In this document: in pieces, positions 1 to 10,705 of the stretch | Layout of the letters: each line of letters begins with the position of its first letter | How positions within the stretch are numbered: the stretch's first letter is position 1 | NCBI RefSeq assembly: GCF_000376865.1 | Contig: NZ_AQXQ01000005.1 | Coordinates: 45,208-109,207 of the forward strand | DNA from: Thioalkalivibrio sp. ALJ7 | GTDB lineage: Bacteria > Pseudomonadota > Gammaproteobacteria > Ectothiorhodospirales > Ectothiorhodospiraceae | Direction of reading: 5' to 3' | Length of the DNA stretch: 64,000 nucleotides | Program-made: the position numbers and the translations under genes | Notes under the pieces: generated by a model | What the model was told of the DNA's origin: nothing | What the model saw: the letters and a program-made list of their open reading frames with translations, nothing else | Databases searched by the model: none

Positions 1-1
1 C

Positions 2-865
2 ACCGGCGTGGTGAAGACTGGACGCACTCACTTGATGGATGCCATGCCGCTGCGGATGAGCCAGGAGCTTTCCGGTTGGCGGACGCAACTGGAGTTGGAC
101 CTCGAGCGCATTCGCGACACGCGTGTCCGGGTGAACCGGCTGGCGATTGGCGGCACGGCGGTGGGGACCGGCATCAATGCCCCAGCGGAATTTGGCGATC
201 GTGTCGCCCGCCGTCTGGCCGAGCGCACCGGGATCGAGTTCGTCCGAGAAGCCAACGGCTTTACCGCCTTGGCCAGCCAGGACACTGCAGTGGAACTCTC
301 CGGTCAACTGCGGACTGTGGCGACCAGCCTGATCAAGATCGCCAACGATCTGCGCTGGATGAACTCAGGCCCGCTGGCCGGCCTGGGCGAAATCGCCTTG
401 CCGGCGCTGCAACCCGGGAGTTCCATCATGCCTGGCAAGGTGAATCCGGTGATTCCCGAGGCGGTGATTATGGCGTCCCAGCAAGTGGTGGGTCTGGATG
501 CCGCGATCGCAGCGGCCGGGCAGGGTGGCAATTTTCAGTTGAACGTGGGGCTGCCTCTGATCGCCGACAACCTCCTGCATCAGGTGGGTCTGTTGGCCCG
601 CGCCGCGGAACACCTGGCGGATCGGGCGATGGCAGGGTTCACCGTGAACGAAGCAGTGTTGAAAGAGGCCCTGGACCGGAATCCGATCCTGGTGACGGCA
701 CTGAATGCGGAAATCGGTTACGAGGCGGGTGCGCGCATCGCCAAAGAGGCCTACGCCAGCGGTCGCCCGATCCTGGATGTTGCCGAGGAACACACCGATA
801 TCCCGCGCGCACGATTGGAAGCGCTGCTGGATCCGGCTGTATTGACGGATCCACAAGACGACTAG
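2..865 (+). CDS. fumC: Class II fumarate hydratase, C-terminal part (5' end outside window)
   Basis: Catalyses reversible hydration of fumarate to malate in the TCA cycle as a cytosolic homotetramer. The open frame is already running at base 2, so roughly the first third of a usual ~460-residue enzyme lies upstream of the window. Visible here are the catalytic-His segment KTGRTHLMDAMP at the very start and the superfamily signature GSSIMPGKVNPVIPE near residue 140 of the visible part, which carries the mobile catalytic Ser loop. The C-terminal pattern (NPILVTALN, IGYEAGARIAKEAY, EEHTDIPRARLEALLDP) is that of the oxidative-stress-tolerant FumC type found in pseudomonads. Aspartate ammonia-lyase is the main alternative because the signature loop is similar, but the C-terminal helix pattern favours fumarase. 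It converges on the GGDEF-EAL gene, 47 bases away. Confidence 0.88.
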   Translation, partial: TGVVKTGRTHLMDAMPLRMSQELSGWRTQLELDLERIRDTRVRVNRLAIGGTAVGTGINAPAEFGDRVARRLAERTGIEFVREANGFTALASQDTAVELSGQLRTVATSLIKIANDLRWMNSGPLAGLGEIALPALQPGSSIMPGKVNPVIPEAVIMASQQVVGLDAAIAAAGQGGNFQLNVGLPLIADNLLHQVGLLARAAEHLADRAMAGFTVNEAVLKEALDRNPILVTALNAEIGYEAGARIAKEAYASGRPILDVAEEHTDIPRARLEALLDPAVLTDPQDD

Positions 866-912
866 CCTTCTCGGCCAAGACGCTCCTCGGCACCTGATCG
901 ATTGCGTTTGCT

Positions 913-2883
913 TCAGGCGGTTTCGGCGGGCAGTTCCACGCCCTGGCGGAGCAGGGTTTGGAAATCGTCGAATGGAACGGGGCGAGAGAAGTAGTATCCC
1001 TGGGCCGTATGGCAATCCAGATCCTGCAGGATCTCCGCCTGGCGCGGTGTCTCCACCCCTTCTGCGATCACGTCCAGGCCCAGGGTTCTGGCCATGAGCA
1101 CGATCGCGCGGACAATCTGGGAATGCTCCTCGCCTTGATCGAGATCCTTCACGAAGGAGCGGTCGATCTTCAGGGTGTCGGCTGGCAGCTGCTTGAGCTG
1201 CATCAGAGAGGCGTGCCCGGTCCCGAAATCGTCGATCGCCAGCGACATTCCCGCCTGGCGCAGTCGCTGGAAGACCCGTACGGCACCCTGTGGATCATCC
1301 ATGATGGTGGTTTCCGTCAGCTCCAGTTCGATGCAACGCGGCGGGATGCCCATCTGTTGGATGATGCGATGAAAATTACCCGCGAGATCCGGTTGGCGCA
1401 GTTGCCGGGCCGATACATTGATCGCCACGCGGAGCAGTGAGTCAGCGCTCGTCGAGTCGGCGTTCATCCCGAGCGATTTCAGATCCTTGCAAACCTGCTT
1501 CAGGACCCATTCGCCGATCTCTTCGATCAAGGTCATGGCCTCCGCAAGTTCGATGAAGTGACTGGGGGGAAGGAGGCCCAGAGTCGGGTGTTGCCAACGG
1601 ATCAGCGCCTCGGCGCCGATGATGCGGCCGGTTGCGAGTTCAACCTTGGGCTGGTAATGCAGCACGAGCTGATCGTTGGCGATGGCCTGACCGAGTTCGT
1701 TTTCCAGTTCGAAATGGCGGAAGGTTCGGGAATTGAGGTCCTGGGTGTAGAACCGGAATCCGTTGCGCCCCCGCTGCTTGGCCTCGTACATCGCGGCATC
1801 GGCATTGCCCAGCAGCGTGTCCGCATCCTCGCCGTCGTAGGGGTAGACCGCAATCCCGCAGGAGACGCTGCTGACCACGGGTTGGTCGAAGATCTGCCGT
1901 TCGGTTGCCGTCTTGCGCACGATATCGGTGACCAGCCGGACAACCCCTTCCAGCCCTTGGGTATCCTCCACCAGGATGCCGAACTCGTCTCCACCCAGGC
2001 GTGAGAGGGTCGTGCGCAAATGGCGACCGGAACGTTCGCGGGCATGGTCCAGCACCGCGGAGAGATCCTGGGCGACTTTTCGGATCAGCTCGTCGCCCGC
2101 CCGGTGGCCGAGCGAGTCGTTGGTCCGCTTGAAGTTGTCCAGATCCAGCAGGATCAGCGCCACGTGGCCCACGCCGGTCGTATCGGAGTGGCGTTCCATC
2201 GCTTGGGATAGGCGGTCGCTGAACAGCATCCGGTTCGGCAGGTTGGTCAGCGAGTCGTGCGACATGTGATGCAGCAGTTCGCGTGACTGGCGCTCGGTGA
2301 TCCTCTGCAGCGCCTTTTGCCGCCGATCCATGATCTGGAAGAGGTCGGCGCTTTCCAGCGCATAGGCGGTATTGAACAGCACCATGGTCAAGGTCGAAAG
2401 AATCATTTCGTAGCGCTGCAGCTCTGACTGACAGAAGCGCGCCACGAACATGCCGCGAATACGGGTGCGCGTCGAGATCACATGCAGCATCACGCTCTCG
2501 CCTTGCACAGGCGAGGGGAGGCAGACGGGATGATTCTGGTGCAAGGCCCAGGAAAACTGGCCGTCCAGGATTAGTTGTTCCACCGTTTCGGACAGATCCG
2601 GTTGCAACGCCCCTGGGCGTTCCTGGTGGACCAGATTGAACGAGCAGTCATTGTCCAGGATGTACACCGCCAGGTCCTGCGCAGGAAGCAACCGTCGGAT
2701 CGACTCGACCGTGTTCTGGATGATCAGTTCGGGACTGCGGTTGCGCTCGGTGTCACCAAAGATCGCGGTGGTCGACGCAAGGACGTCCATCGCGTAGGCA
2801 TTGGCCTCCAGCGCCTCCTCGAGGAAGCGAATCCGCGCATGAAGGGCGTTGACCTCCTCGGGCGTGCGATACGAAGGGCTCAT
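913..2883 (-). CDS. GGDEF-EAL cyclic-di-GMP enzyme with N-terminal GAF-like region
   Basis: A soluble 656-residue protein predicted to make and/or break cyclic di-GMP. A short coiled-coil-like start (residues 1-30) leads into a GAF-like sensory region (about 35-185), a GGDEF domain (about 215-385) and an EAL domain (about 395-645). The GGDEF motif is intact (RLGGDEFGIL, near residue 296), but the RxxD product-inhibition site just upstream is absent (RTTL instead). The EAL side keeps EALIRW, AINVSA, the ExTE pair in ELTETTIMDD, IDDFGTG, LKIDRSF and IAEGVET, so phosphodiesterase activity is likely. No transmembrane segment is evident. The ATG at 2883 was chosen over the longer frame from 3042 because that would overlap the HDOD gene and because AAGGA sits just upstream of 2883. 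It lies 28 bases after the HDOD gene in the same operon. The signal sensed is unknown. Confidence 0.9.
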   Translation of the reverse strand: MSPSYRTPEEVNALHARIRFLEEALEANAYAMDVLASTTAIFGDTERNRSPELIIQNTVESIRRLLPAQDLAVYILDNDCSFNLVHQERPGALQPDLSETVEQLILDGQFSWALHQNHPVCLPSPVQGESVMLHVISTRTRIRGMFVARFCQSELQRYEMILSTLTMVLFNTAYALESADLFQIMDRRQKALQRITERQSRELLHHMSHDSLTNLPNRMLFSDRLSQAMERHSDTTGVGHVALILLDLDNFKRTNDSLGHRAGDELIRKVAQDLSAVLDHARERSGRHLRTTLSRLGGDEFGILVEDTQGLEGVVRLVTDIVRKTATERQIFDQPVVSSVSCGIAVYPYDGEDADTLLGNADAAMYEAKQRGRNGFRFYTQDLNSRTFRHFELENELGQAIANDQLVLHYQPKVELATGRIIGAEALIRWQHPTLGLLPPSHFIELAEAMTLIEEIGEWVLKQVCKDLKSLGMNADSTSADSLLRVAINVSARQLRQPDLAGNFHRIIQQMGIPPRCIELELTETTIMDDPQGAVRVFQRLRQAGMSLAIDDFGTGHASLMQLKQLPADTLKIDRSFVKDLDQGEEHSQIVRAIVLMARTLGLDVIAEGVETPRQAEILQDLDCHTAQGYYFSRPVPFDDFQTLLRQGVELPAETA

Positions 2884-2911
2884 GCAACTGCGTCCTTTGT
2901 CTGCATACGGC

Positions 2912-3751
2912 TCAGTCGAGGAGGATCGCCTGCATCTGTTCAAGATGCTTACGGGCGTGGCCGATGATGTCTTCGTAAACTGGCATCTCCAGACCGATAC
3001 GATCGAAGGTCTCGGGCGCGACCGGGGGTACGTAGCGTTCACCTGAAGAGCCCAGGCGGAGCGAATTGGCGATGCTGTCGGCTACATGCACGATCGCGGT
3101 CTCGACAGGGAAGGTGCGCGCGTCCGCCGGGGCATGGTGATATCGCGTCACTTCGACATGCGCCGGGCCCATGCCCCAATGTTCGAGTAGGGCCGAGCCA
3201 ATCGCCGCATGGTCGAAGCCGAGGAGTTCACGCTCCGCCTCGAACAACAGACACTGATCCCGTTCGCGGATGTTGATCAGGTCTTCGGTACGAGTGCCGA
3301 GGCGGATAAACAACAGCAGCCGACCCAGGTCATGCATGATGCCGTAAAGGTACAGGCGCTCGATGTTCGCCTCGCGTCGGAAACGCGCGATGGAGCGGCT
3401 GAGGACTCCGACCGCAATGCTGTGGCGCCAAAACGACTCCATGTCGACGCCAATTACCGGCAGGCCGCGGAAGTGCTGGATCACGATAGTGGACATCACG
3501 ATCTGCCGCATTTGCTGCATGCCGATGATCGAGACGGCACGGTGCAGGGTGTCGATGGGTTCGGGGAAGCCGTACAGCGACGAGTTCGCCATCCGCAGCG
3601 TCTTGGCGGCAATGGTGGGGTCGAGTTCGACTGCTTCGGTGATGCCGGCCACGTTAGCGGTCGGATCGTTAAGGCGTGTAAAGATCGTGTTGTAGCTGCC
3701 GGAAAAGCTGCAGAGCGCGTCATCCTGATCGAGAAACTCGTCGACCGTCAT
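2912..3751 (-). CDS. HDOD domain signalling protein
   Basis: A 279-residue single-domain protein of the HDOD family, a regulatory relative of HD-type phosphohydrolases often found with cyclic-di-GMP enzymes. The family pattern is seen as KTLRMANSSLYG near residue 50, AVSIIGMQQMRQIV near 73, FWRHS near 107, and GIMHDLGRLLLF near 137. Unlike many HDOD proteins, the HD pair and several further His residues (LEHWGMG, RYHH, VHVADS) are retained, so residual metal binding cannot be excluded. Its ATG overlaps the stop of the upstream 129-residue gene by four bases (ATGA), implying translational coupling, and the GGDEF-EAL gene follows by 28 bases. Role inferred: an adaptor or sensor feeding the cyclic-di-GMP enzyme. 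Actual partner unknown. Confidence 0.85.
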   Translation of the reverse strand: MTVDEFLDQDDALCSFSGSYNTIFTRLNDPTANVAGITEAVELDPTIAAKTLRMANSSLYGFPEPIDTLHRAVSIIGMQQMRQIVMSTIVIQHFRGLPVIGVDMESFWRHSIAVGVLSRSIARFRREANIERLYLYGIMHDLGRLLLFIRLGTRTEDLINIRERDQCLLFEAERELLGFDHAAIGSALLEHWGMGPAHVEVTRYHHAPADARTFPVETAIVHVADSIANSLRLGSSGERYVPPVAPETFDRIGLEMPVYEDIIGHARKHLEQMQAILLD

Positions 3752-4137
3752 TCTGGACTCCGACGTTTATGACCGCGACGCATGAGCTCGTCGAGCAGCT
3801 GCGTGCGAGCGATCTGGTAGAAGCCATCCATGGGGTGGCGCGAGGCGTCACAGTGGCGAAAGCGCTCAGCCAGAATGGTGTCTGCCTGCGCTTCCATCTC
3901 CGGGGTTGGATAGGCCTCGGCAACCTGCTCGGTCGCCTTGTCCTGGGCATCGTTCGCCGCATCCTGCTCGTCTTCGACGACCTCGACCGTACTGATGCCC
4001 CAAGACAGCAACACGCGGATCTGCTTGTCCTGAAGCACCATACCAGCAGGGATCAGAAGCCGGCCGGACCGATCATGCACGGCCGTTGCCAGCGTCTGCC
4101 CGGACTGTATCGCCTCCGTGGAAATCCGCCGTCCCAT
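3748..4137 (-). CDS. Small protein resembling the N-terminal (DUF3391-like) domain of HD-GYP proteins
   Basis: A 129-residue soluble protein. Residues 1-50 contain the pattern AVHDRSGRLLIPAGMVL followed by IRVLLSWGISTVEVV, which closely resembles the beta-rich segment that precedes the HD-GYP domain in many cyclic-di-GMP phosphodiesterases. The remaining 75 residues are acidic and helical with no recognisable catalytic motif. The gene starts 9 bases after the acnA stop and overlaps the HDOD gene by four bases, so it is probably made stoichiometrically with the HDOD protein. The arrangement looks like an HD-GYP-type protein split into two polypeptides; this is inference. AAGG lies seven bases before the ATG at 4137. 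No biochemical function can be assigned. Confidence 0.7.
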   Translation of the reverse strand: MGRRISTEAIQSGQTLATAVHDRSGRLLIPAGMVLQDKQIRVLLSWGISTVEVVEDEQDAANDAQDKATEQVAEAYPTPEMEAQADTILAERFRHCDASRHPMDGFYQIARTQLLDELMRRGHKRRSPE

Positions 4138-4146
4138 AGGCAGACC

Positions 4147-6900
4147 TTATGCCGAAGCCGCGAGCTGGCGCAACACATAGGGCAGGATGCCACCGTGCTG
4201 GAAGTAGTCCACTTCCTGCGGCGTGTCCAGACGCACGCGGACCGTGAATGTCTTGCGCTGGCCGTCATCGCCTACTGCCGTGACCGTGGCTTCTCGGGAC
4301 GTCCCGTTCTCCACGCCGGTGATGCTGAAGGTCTCGCGGCCGGTCAGGCCGAGACTGGCTGCGTTCTCACCCGGAAGGAACTGCAACGGGAGTACGCCCA
4401 TGCCAACCAGGTTGGAGCGGTGGATGCGTTCGTAGCTTTCGACAATTACTGCCTTCACGCCCAGCAGCAGCGTGCCCTTGGCGGCCCAGTCACGCGAGGA
4501 GCCGGTACCGTACTCCTGTCCCGCGATTACGATCAGGGGCGTGTCCTCTTCCTGGTATTGCATCGCGGCGTCGTAGATCGACATGGGCTCGCCATCCGGC
4601 AGGTGCTGCGTCACACCGCCCTGGGTTCCCGGCGCGAGCAGATTACGCAGGCGCACGTTGGCAAAGGTGCCACGCATCATCACCTCGTGATTTCCGCGCC
4701 GTGATCCATAGGAGTTGAAGTCGGCCGGCTTCACCCCTTTGGACTCGAGGTAGCGGCCCGCCGGGCTGTCCTTGGCGATGGAACCGGCCGGGGAGATGTG
4801 GTCCGTGGTGACCGAATCCCCCAGCAGCGCGAGCACCCGCGCGCCCTGGATGTCGTTCCAGGGTTTCGGTGTCATGCTCATCCCTTCGAAATAAGGCGGG
4901 TTGCGCACGTACGTGGAATCTTCCTGCCAGTCATAGCGCTGGCCCTTCGGGGCCTCCAGGTTCCGCCAGCGATCCTCTCCGGAATAAAGATCGCCGTAGG
5001 CGCTGGTAAAACTCCCGGCGCCCACGTGATTCGCGACTTCCTGGCGCACCTCTTCGGTGGTCGGCCAGATGTCCTTCAGGTAGATCGCGCGGCCTTCGGC
5101 GTTCTCGCCGATCGGGTCGTTGTACAGATCGATGTTGCTGCGACCGGCCAGGGCGTAGGCCACCACCAGCGGCGGCGAGGCCAGGAAATTCATCTGCACC
5201 TCGGAATGGATGCGCCCCTCGAAGTTGCGGTTGCCGGAGAGCACCGAGCTGACGATCAGATCATCCTTGATAATCGCCTCGCTGATCGGTTCCGGCAGTG
5301 GGCCGGAGTTTCCGATACAGGTGGTGCAGCCGTAGCCGACCACATGGAAGCCCAGGTGCTCGAGATCCTTCAGGACCCCGGACTTCTGCAGGTAATCGGT
5401 CACCACGCGCGAGCCGGGGGCCAGCGAGGTCTTTACCCACGGCTTCACTTGCAGGCCGAGTTCACGGGCCTTGCGGGCGACCAGGCCCGCACCCAGCATC
5501 ACCGACGGGTTGGAGGTGTTTGTGCAGGAGGTGATTGCGGCAATCACGATGTCGCCGTGATCCAGGGTAAAGGTCTCGCCATCCATCTCGATCGCGGTGT
5601 GGTGCGGCTCTTCCGCCTGGTGTTCCACGCCCACTGCGGTATGCCCACCCTCGGCGGCGAAGCGCTCGGCCTCGGCCGGCTCGTCGGCACCGCTTTCGCG
5701 TTCCTTGAGCATCGTGTCCAGGTGGCGGCTGATGGTCGTGCCGGCCTGGCTCAACGGGATACGGTCCTGCGGGCGCTTGGGTCCGGCCAGGCTGGGCTCC
5801 ACGGTGGACAGGTCCAGCTCCAGCAGATCGCTGTAGCGGGCCACCGGCGCATTGTCGTCACGCCACATGCCCTGGGCCTTGGCATAGGCCTCGATGAATT
5901 CGATGTGTCCGGCCTCGCGCCCGGTCAGGCGCAGATAGGTCAGGGTTTCATCGTCGATCGGGAAGATGCCGCAGGTCGCACCGTACTCCGGCGCCATGTT
6001 GGCGATGGTCGCGCGGTCGGCTAGCGGCAGGTCGGCCAGGCCGTCGCCGAAGAATTCGACGAATTTTCCCACCACGCCTTGCTTGCGCAGCATCTCGACG
6101 ATCACCAGCACCAGGTCGGTCGCGGTCGCGCCTTCGGCCAGCTTGCCGGTCACCCGGAAGCCCACCACTTGCGGGATCAGCATGGAGATGGGCTGACCGA
6201 GCATGGCGGCCTCGGCCTCGATGCCGCCCACGCCCCAGCCGAGCACGCCCAGGCCGTTGATCATGGTGGTGTGTGAATCGGTCCCGACCAGGGTGTCGGG
6301 GAAGGCCATGCACCCGCCCTCGGCCTTGTCGTCCACGAACACCGTGCGCGCCAGGTACTCGAGGTTTACCTGGTGGACGATGCCAGTATCCGGGGGCACA
6401 ACCTTGAAGGTGTCGAACGCCTGCTGCCCCCACTTGAGGAAGCTGTAGCGCTCGCGGTTGCGCGAATACTCGAGTTCCGCATTCAGATTCATCGCGTTCG
6501 CGTTGCCGTGGGCATCCACCTGCACCGAGTGGTCGATCACCAGCTCCGCCGGCTGCAGCGGGGTGATCTTCTTCGGATCGCCCCCCAGCGCCTCCATGGC
6601 ATCGCGCATCGCGGCCAGGTCGACGACTGCAGGCACCCCGGTGAAGTCCTGCAGGAGCACGCGCGCCGGACGAAAGGCGATCTCCTGGGATGGCTCGGCC
6701 TTCGGATCCCAGTCGAGCAGCGCCTCGATATCGGCGCGGCGCACCGTGCGCTCGTCTTCAAATCGCAGCAGGTTCTCCAGCAACACCTTCAGCGCGAAGG
6801 GCAGGTCTTTTGCTCGCGGGTCGTCGGTGATCGGCACATAACGGCACTCGTGGCCGCCAGCGGAGAGGGAGCGGGTATTCTTCGGATCTGCGTGGCTCAT
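4147..6900 (-). CDS. acnA: Aconitate hydratase A
   Basis: Converts citrate to isocitrate through cis-aconitate in the TCA cycle, and in other bacteria the apo form of this family binds mRNA as an iron/oxidative stress regulator. At 917 residues it is the usual monomeric AcnA/IRP1 length (E. coli about 890). The [4Fe-4S] ligands are in [10 protein letters not shown] near residue 460 and [11 protein letters not shown] near 525; other family blocks are DHSVQVD near 168, [20 protein letters not shown] near 220 and [10 protein letters not shown] near 800. The ATG at 6900 gives the canonical N-terminus leading to the [10 protein letters not shown] block. It is 16 bases after hflD and 9 bases before the small HD-GYP-N-like gene, so it may be co-transcribed with both. 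With fumC and icd close by, three TCA enzymes lie within 10 kb. Confidence 0.96.
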   Translation of the reverse strand: MSHADPKNTRSLSAGGHECRYVPITDDPRAKDLPFALKVLLENLLRFEDERTVRRADIEALLDWDPKAEPSQEIAFRPARVLLQDFTGVPAVVDLAAMRDAMEALGGDPKKITPLQPAELVIDHSVQVDAHGNANAMNLNAELEYSRNRERYSFLKWGQQAFDTFKVVPPDTGIVHQVNLEYLARTVFVDDKAEGGCMAFPDTLVGTDSHTTMINGLGVLGWGVGGIEAEAAMLGQPISMLIPQVVGFRVTGKLAEGATATDLVLVIVEMLRKQGVVGKFVEFFGDGLADLPLADRATIANMAPEYGATCGIFPIDDETLTYLRLTGREAGHIEFIEAYAKAQGMWRDDNAPVARYSDLLELDLSTVEPSLAGPKRPQDRIPLSQAGTTISRHLDTMLKERESGADEPAEAERFAAEGGHTAVGVEHQAEEPHHTAIEMDGETFTLDHGDIVIAAITSCTNTSNPSVMLGAGLVARKARELGLQVKPWVKTSLAPGSRVVTDYLQKSGVLKDLEHLGFHVVGYGCTTCIGNSGPLPEPISEAIIKDDLIVSSVLSGNRNFEGRIHSEVQMNFLASPPLVVAYALAGRSNIDLYNDPIGENAEGRAIYLKDIWPTTEEVRQEVANHVGAGSFTSAYGDLYSGEDRWRNLEAPKGQRYDWQEDSTYVRNPPYFEGMSMTPKPWNDIQGARVLALLGDSVTTDHISPAGSIAKDSPAGRYLESKGVKPADFNSYGSRRGNHEVMMRGTFANVRLRNLLAPGTQGGVTQHLPDGEPMSIYDAAMQYQEEDTPLIVIAGQEYGTGSSRDWAAKGTLLLGVKAVIVESYERIHRSNLVGMGVLPLQFLPGENAASLGLTGRETFSITGVENGTSREATVTAVGDDGQRKTFTVRVRLDTPQEVDYFQHGGILPYVLRQLAASA

Positions 6901-6916
6901 GATGCGTCTTCCGCGG

Positions 6917-7546
6917 TCAGGTGTTGAGTCGATTGAGGATGTTGTTGGCTTCTCGAATCAGCCGCTTACGGCCGAAAAGCAATTTCCAGCGCGAACCTCC
7001 GGCCTGGCGCCAGAGGACCGCAGCCCGAATCCCGGCCAGCAGCAGCGCACGGATGCGCGCGGCGGTTTCCGGGTTCGAGAGGTTGTTCTGTTCGCCCTGC
7101 ACGATGATGCGTGGGCCGAGTTCGGAGATGGTCTCCTTGTAGACCTCGGCGAGTCGGGCGATCACGCTTTCATGCGCGATATGGAAGTAGTCGATCTGGC
7201 GTTGCGCACCCTGCAGCCCGTCGGTCAGCTTTTGCAGCATGTCGTCGCGTTTTTGCAGCTTGCGTTCGAGAAAGATCAGCCCGATGGCGTAGCGGGTGAT
7301 CTCCATATCCGGCGGCTTGCTCCCGTTTTGCAGTTGGCTCTCGATCCGTTCCAGGCCGCTGCGCAGGCTGACGGCCTCGCGATAGACCGCTTCCGGCGTC
7401 TCCGCGTCGAAGGCGAACAGACTCCCGACCAGGACTTCGAATTCGTATTCGTCGCAGCTGCCACGCCAGGCAAGATCCTTGACCAGGCTTGCGCACTGGA
7501 AGAGGGCTGCCAGCGCCAGGGTGCGGTTATGATCGGAGCGGTCCAA
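6917..7546 (-). CDS. hflD: High-frequency lysogenization protein HflD
   Basis: A 209-residue, mostly helical protein of the HflD family, named for binding of lambda CII in E. coli; its cellular role is peripheral-membrane and still not well defined. Family blocks are [17 protein letters not shown] at the N-terminus, [15 protein letters not shown] near residue 84, LGPRII near 146 and [18 protein letters not shown] near 168. The only start giving a full-length N-terminus is TTG at 7546, with AAGGA ten bases upstream; no ATG or GTG is available nearby. The gene follows mnmA after 73 bases, the conserved mnmA-hflD arrangement of gammaproteobacteria (usually followed by purB, here by acnA). Confidence 0.9.
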   Translation of the reverse strand: MDRSDHNRTLALAALFQCASLVKDLAWRGSCDEYEFEVLVGSLFAFDAETPEAVYREAVSLRSGLERIESQLQNGSKPPDMEITRYAIGLIFLERKLQKRDDMLQKLTDGLQGAQRQIDYFHIAHESVIARLAEVYKETISELGPRIIVQGEQNNLSNPETAARIRALLLAGIRAAVLWRQAGGSRWKLLFGRKRLIREANNILNRLNT

Positions 7547-7583
7547 GCCAGTGGATTCCTTGGGTGGGTCGATCGGGTCAACA

Positions 7584-7615
7584 GGGAGCCGCCACTATAC
7601 CGGAAGTGGCCTCCC
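7584..7615 (-). terminator. Hairpin between mnmA and hflD
   Basis: Two stacked stems (GGGAG with CTCCC, then GCCACT with AGTGGC around an 8-base loop) begin four bases after the mnmA stop. There is no run of T residues after it, so it is more likely an mRNA 3' stabiliser or partial attenuator than an efficient terminator. Confidence 0.35.
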
Positions 7616-7619
7616 ATAC

Positions 7620-8729
7620 TCACGGATGAGGCGACGATTGGCCCGTTGTTCGGGTGGCGATGACCGCGCCGCCGAGACAAACATCGCCACGATAGAAGGC
7701 GATGGACTGCCCCGGGGTCGCTGCGCGCTGTTGGATATCGAAGACCACCGTCGCCCCAGCGGCATCCAGTGCCTGGATCCGACAATCCTGCAGGGGCTGA
7801 CGATGCCGTAATCGGGCCTGCAGGGGTTCGTCCAGCCCTGGGGCGCCGTGGATCCAGTGCACCGGTTCGGTGGTCAGCGACGGGCTCATCAGCAGGGGAT
7901 GCTGCGGGTCCTGCGCGACCACCAGGGCATTGCCCGGCAGGTCCTTGTCGACGACATACCACGGGGCCTCCGCGAAGCCGTCGATCCCCCCGATCCCGAG
8001 GCCCTGGCGTTGCCCAAGGGTATAGAACATCAGGCCCTGATGCCGACCGACGACCCGCCCATCCGGCGTTCGCATCTCGCCCTCGGGGGCCTTGAGATAC
8101 TGGGCCAGGAAATCGCGGAAACGGCGCTCGCCGATGAAACAGATGCCGGTGGAATCCTTGCGGGCATGATTAGGCAAGCCCAGCTCGCGCGCCCGCTCGC
8201 GGACCTGCTCCTTGGGGATGTCGCCCAACGGGAACAGGGCGGGGCGCAGCTGCTCCTGGGTCAGGGTGTGCAGGAAATAGGTCTGGTCCTTGTTGGTGTC
8301 CGCGGCAGTACACAGTTCGCTGTAGTCCGCGTGGTGGCGCACCCGCGCGTAATGCCCGGTCGCGATCCAGCGAGCGCCCAGATCGCGGGCGTGATCAAGG
8401 AACGAACGAAACTTGATCTCGCGGTTGCAGAGGATGTCCGGGTTGGGGGTGCGGCCCGCTTCGTACTCATGCAGGAACTGGGCGAATACCCGTTGGCGGT
8501 AGTCCTCGGCGAAGTTGGCCTTGTGGAGCGGGATTTCGAGACAGTCCGCGACCTCGCGGGCCATTGCGTAATCGGCCTCCGCGGCGCAGTACTCGGCGTC
8601 GTCGTCATCCTCCCAGTTCTTCATGAACAGGCCTTCGACCCGGTAGCCGGCCTCCAGCAGGCGGCTAGCCGCGACGGCCGAATCGACGCCGCCGGACAGG
8701 CCCACGATGACGCGCTCGCCGCGGCTCAT
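7620..8729 (-). CDS. mnmA: tRNA-uridine 2-sulfurtransferase MnmA
   Basis: Thiolates U34 of tRNA-Lys, -Glu and -Gln to 2-thiouridine, taking sulfur from the Tus relay. The 369-residue length is normal. The PP-loop SGGVDSAV is at residues 9-16, followed by KNWEDDDDAEYCAAEADY; the two catalytic cysteines are in NPDILCNREIKF (near 95) and STGICFIGERRF (near 195), with DKDQTYFL between them. Start ATG 8729 was chosen because the longer frame reads through the upstream NUDIX gene, with which it shares an ATGA overlap. The NUDIX-mnmA-hflD order is conserved in pseudomonads. A dedicated sulfur donor gene is not adjacent. Confidence 0.95.
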   Translation of the reverse strand: MSRGERVIVGLSGGVDSAVAASRLLEAGYRVEGLFMKNWEDDDDAEYCAAEADYAMAREVADCLEIPLHKANFAEDYRQRVFAQFLHEYEAGRTPNPDILCNREIKFRSFLDHARDLGARWIATGHYARVRHHADYSELCTAADTNKDQTYFLHTLTQEQLRPALFPLGDIPKEQVRERARELGLPNHARKDSTGICFIGERRFRDFLAQYLKAPEGEMRTPDGRVVGRHQGLMFYTLGQRQGLGIGGIDGFAEAPWYVVDKDLPGNALVVAQDPQHPLLMSPSLTTEPVHWIHGAPGLDEPLQARLRHRQPLQDCRIQALDAAGATVVFDIQQRAATPGQSIAFYRGDVCLGGAVIATRTTGQSSPHP

Positions 8730-9190
8730 GGCGTCGTTGCCGCCCGAACACGTCCGGCGACGGCCTCCAGGGGGAATCGGGTGCCGTCGAGATAGCGCCG
8801 GATGCTCCGCAGTACCAGCGGGCTGCGCAGGGACCACTCGCGCTCGGCGGCCTCGGGTGTGAGCCAGTGCAGGGCTTGGATGGCGGGATCACGAGGTCCA
8901 GGAGCAGGCGAATCGGTGACTGGGCCACAAAAGGCGACACGCAGGATGACGCCACCGGTGGCAAGTTCCAGGAGTTCGCAGCCCAACGTCGCCTCGGGCG
9001 TGAAGTCCAGGCAGGTCTCCTCGCGAACCTCGCGGATCACGGCTTCGATCAGGTCTTCGCCGCCTTCCAGGTGGCCCGCGGGCTGGTTCAGTACCCGGCG
9101 TCCGGCGTCGGTTTCTTCGACGAACAGGAAGTGGCCATCACGCTCGATGACGGCGGCTACGGTGATATGGCAGGGGAGGCGGTCGGTCAT
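8726..9190 (-). CDS. NUDIX hydrolase, NudJ-like phosphatase
   Basis: A 154-residue NUDIX protein of the type that precedes mnmA in gammaproteobacteria; NudJ of E. coli hydrolyses HMP-PP and nucleoside di/triphosphates. The NUDIX box is complete: GHLEGGEDLIEAVI followed by REVREETCLDF, preceded by TVAAVIERDG and FLFVEE. Start ATG 9190 (MTDRLPCHITV) gives the family N-terminus; the frame is open to 9229 but that adds an unconserved extension. Its stop overlaps the mnmA start (ATGA). It diverges from icd across a 150-base promoter region. Exact substrate cannot be read from sequence. Confidence 0.85.
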   Translation of the reverse strand: MTDRLPCHITVAAVIERDGHFLFVEETDAGRRVLNQPAGHLEGGEDLIEAVIREVREETCLDFTPEATLGCELLELATGGVILRVAFCGPVTDSPAPGPRDPAIQALHWLTPEAAEREWSLRSPLVLRSIRRYLDGTRFPLEAVAGRVRAATTP

Positions 9191-9283
9191 GGCGCGGATG
9201 ATAACGCAGGCCACCGGTGAGACCGGCATGCCGGATCAGTCGATCGCGGCGTTGTCGGACACCGGAAAACCCGGGCCCCTATG

Positions 9284-9289
9284 TATAAT
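9284..9289 (+). promoter_or_regulatory. Perfect -10 box (TATAAT) upstream of icd
   Basis: TATAAT lies 51 bases before the icd ATG in the NUDIX/icd divergent gap. No good -35 is found at 16-18 bases (ACCGGA-like), so an activator or an alternative spacing may be used. AAGGAG sits before the icd start. Confidence 0.5.
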
Positions 9290-9340
9290 CGGGGTGAACG
9301 CACCGAATTCACCGATTGAAGTTCCGCACAAGGAGTTGGC

Positions 9341-10597
<1,257 letters not shown>

Positions 10598-10705
10598 CCG
10601 GGTCGGGTGGTCGGAGTGTCCGTAAGGGCACTTGGCCTCAGCCCGGAACCATTCGAGGATGGAAGGCACCCAAACGAGTAACCGCTGAGTTCGTGAGTTC
10701 GACCG

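Noticed and set aside
2..865. Aspartate ammonia-lyase instead of fumarase
   Set aside because: The GSSIMPGKVNP loop is shared, but the C-terminal EEHTDIPRARLEALLDP pattern is that of FumC.
4798..6024. 408-residue open frame opposite acnA
   Set aside because: Mirror of aconitase codons, His/Gly/Val-rich without domain pattern or ribosome site.
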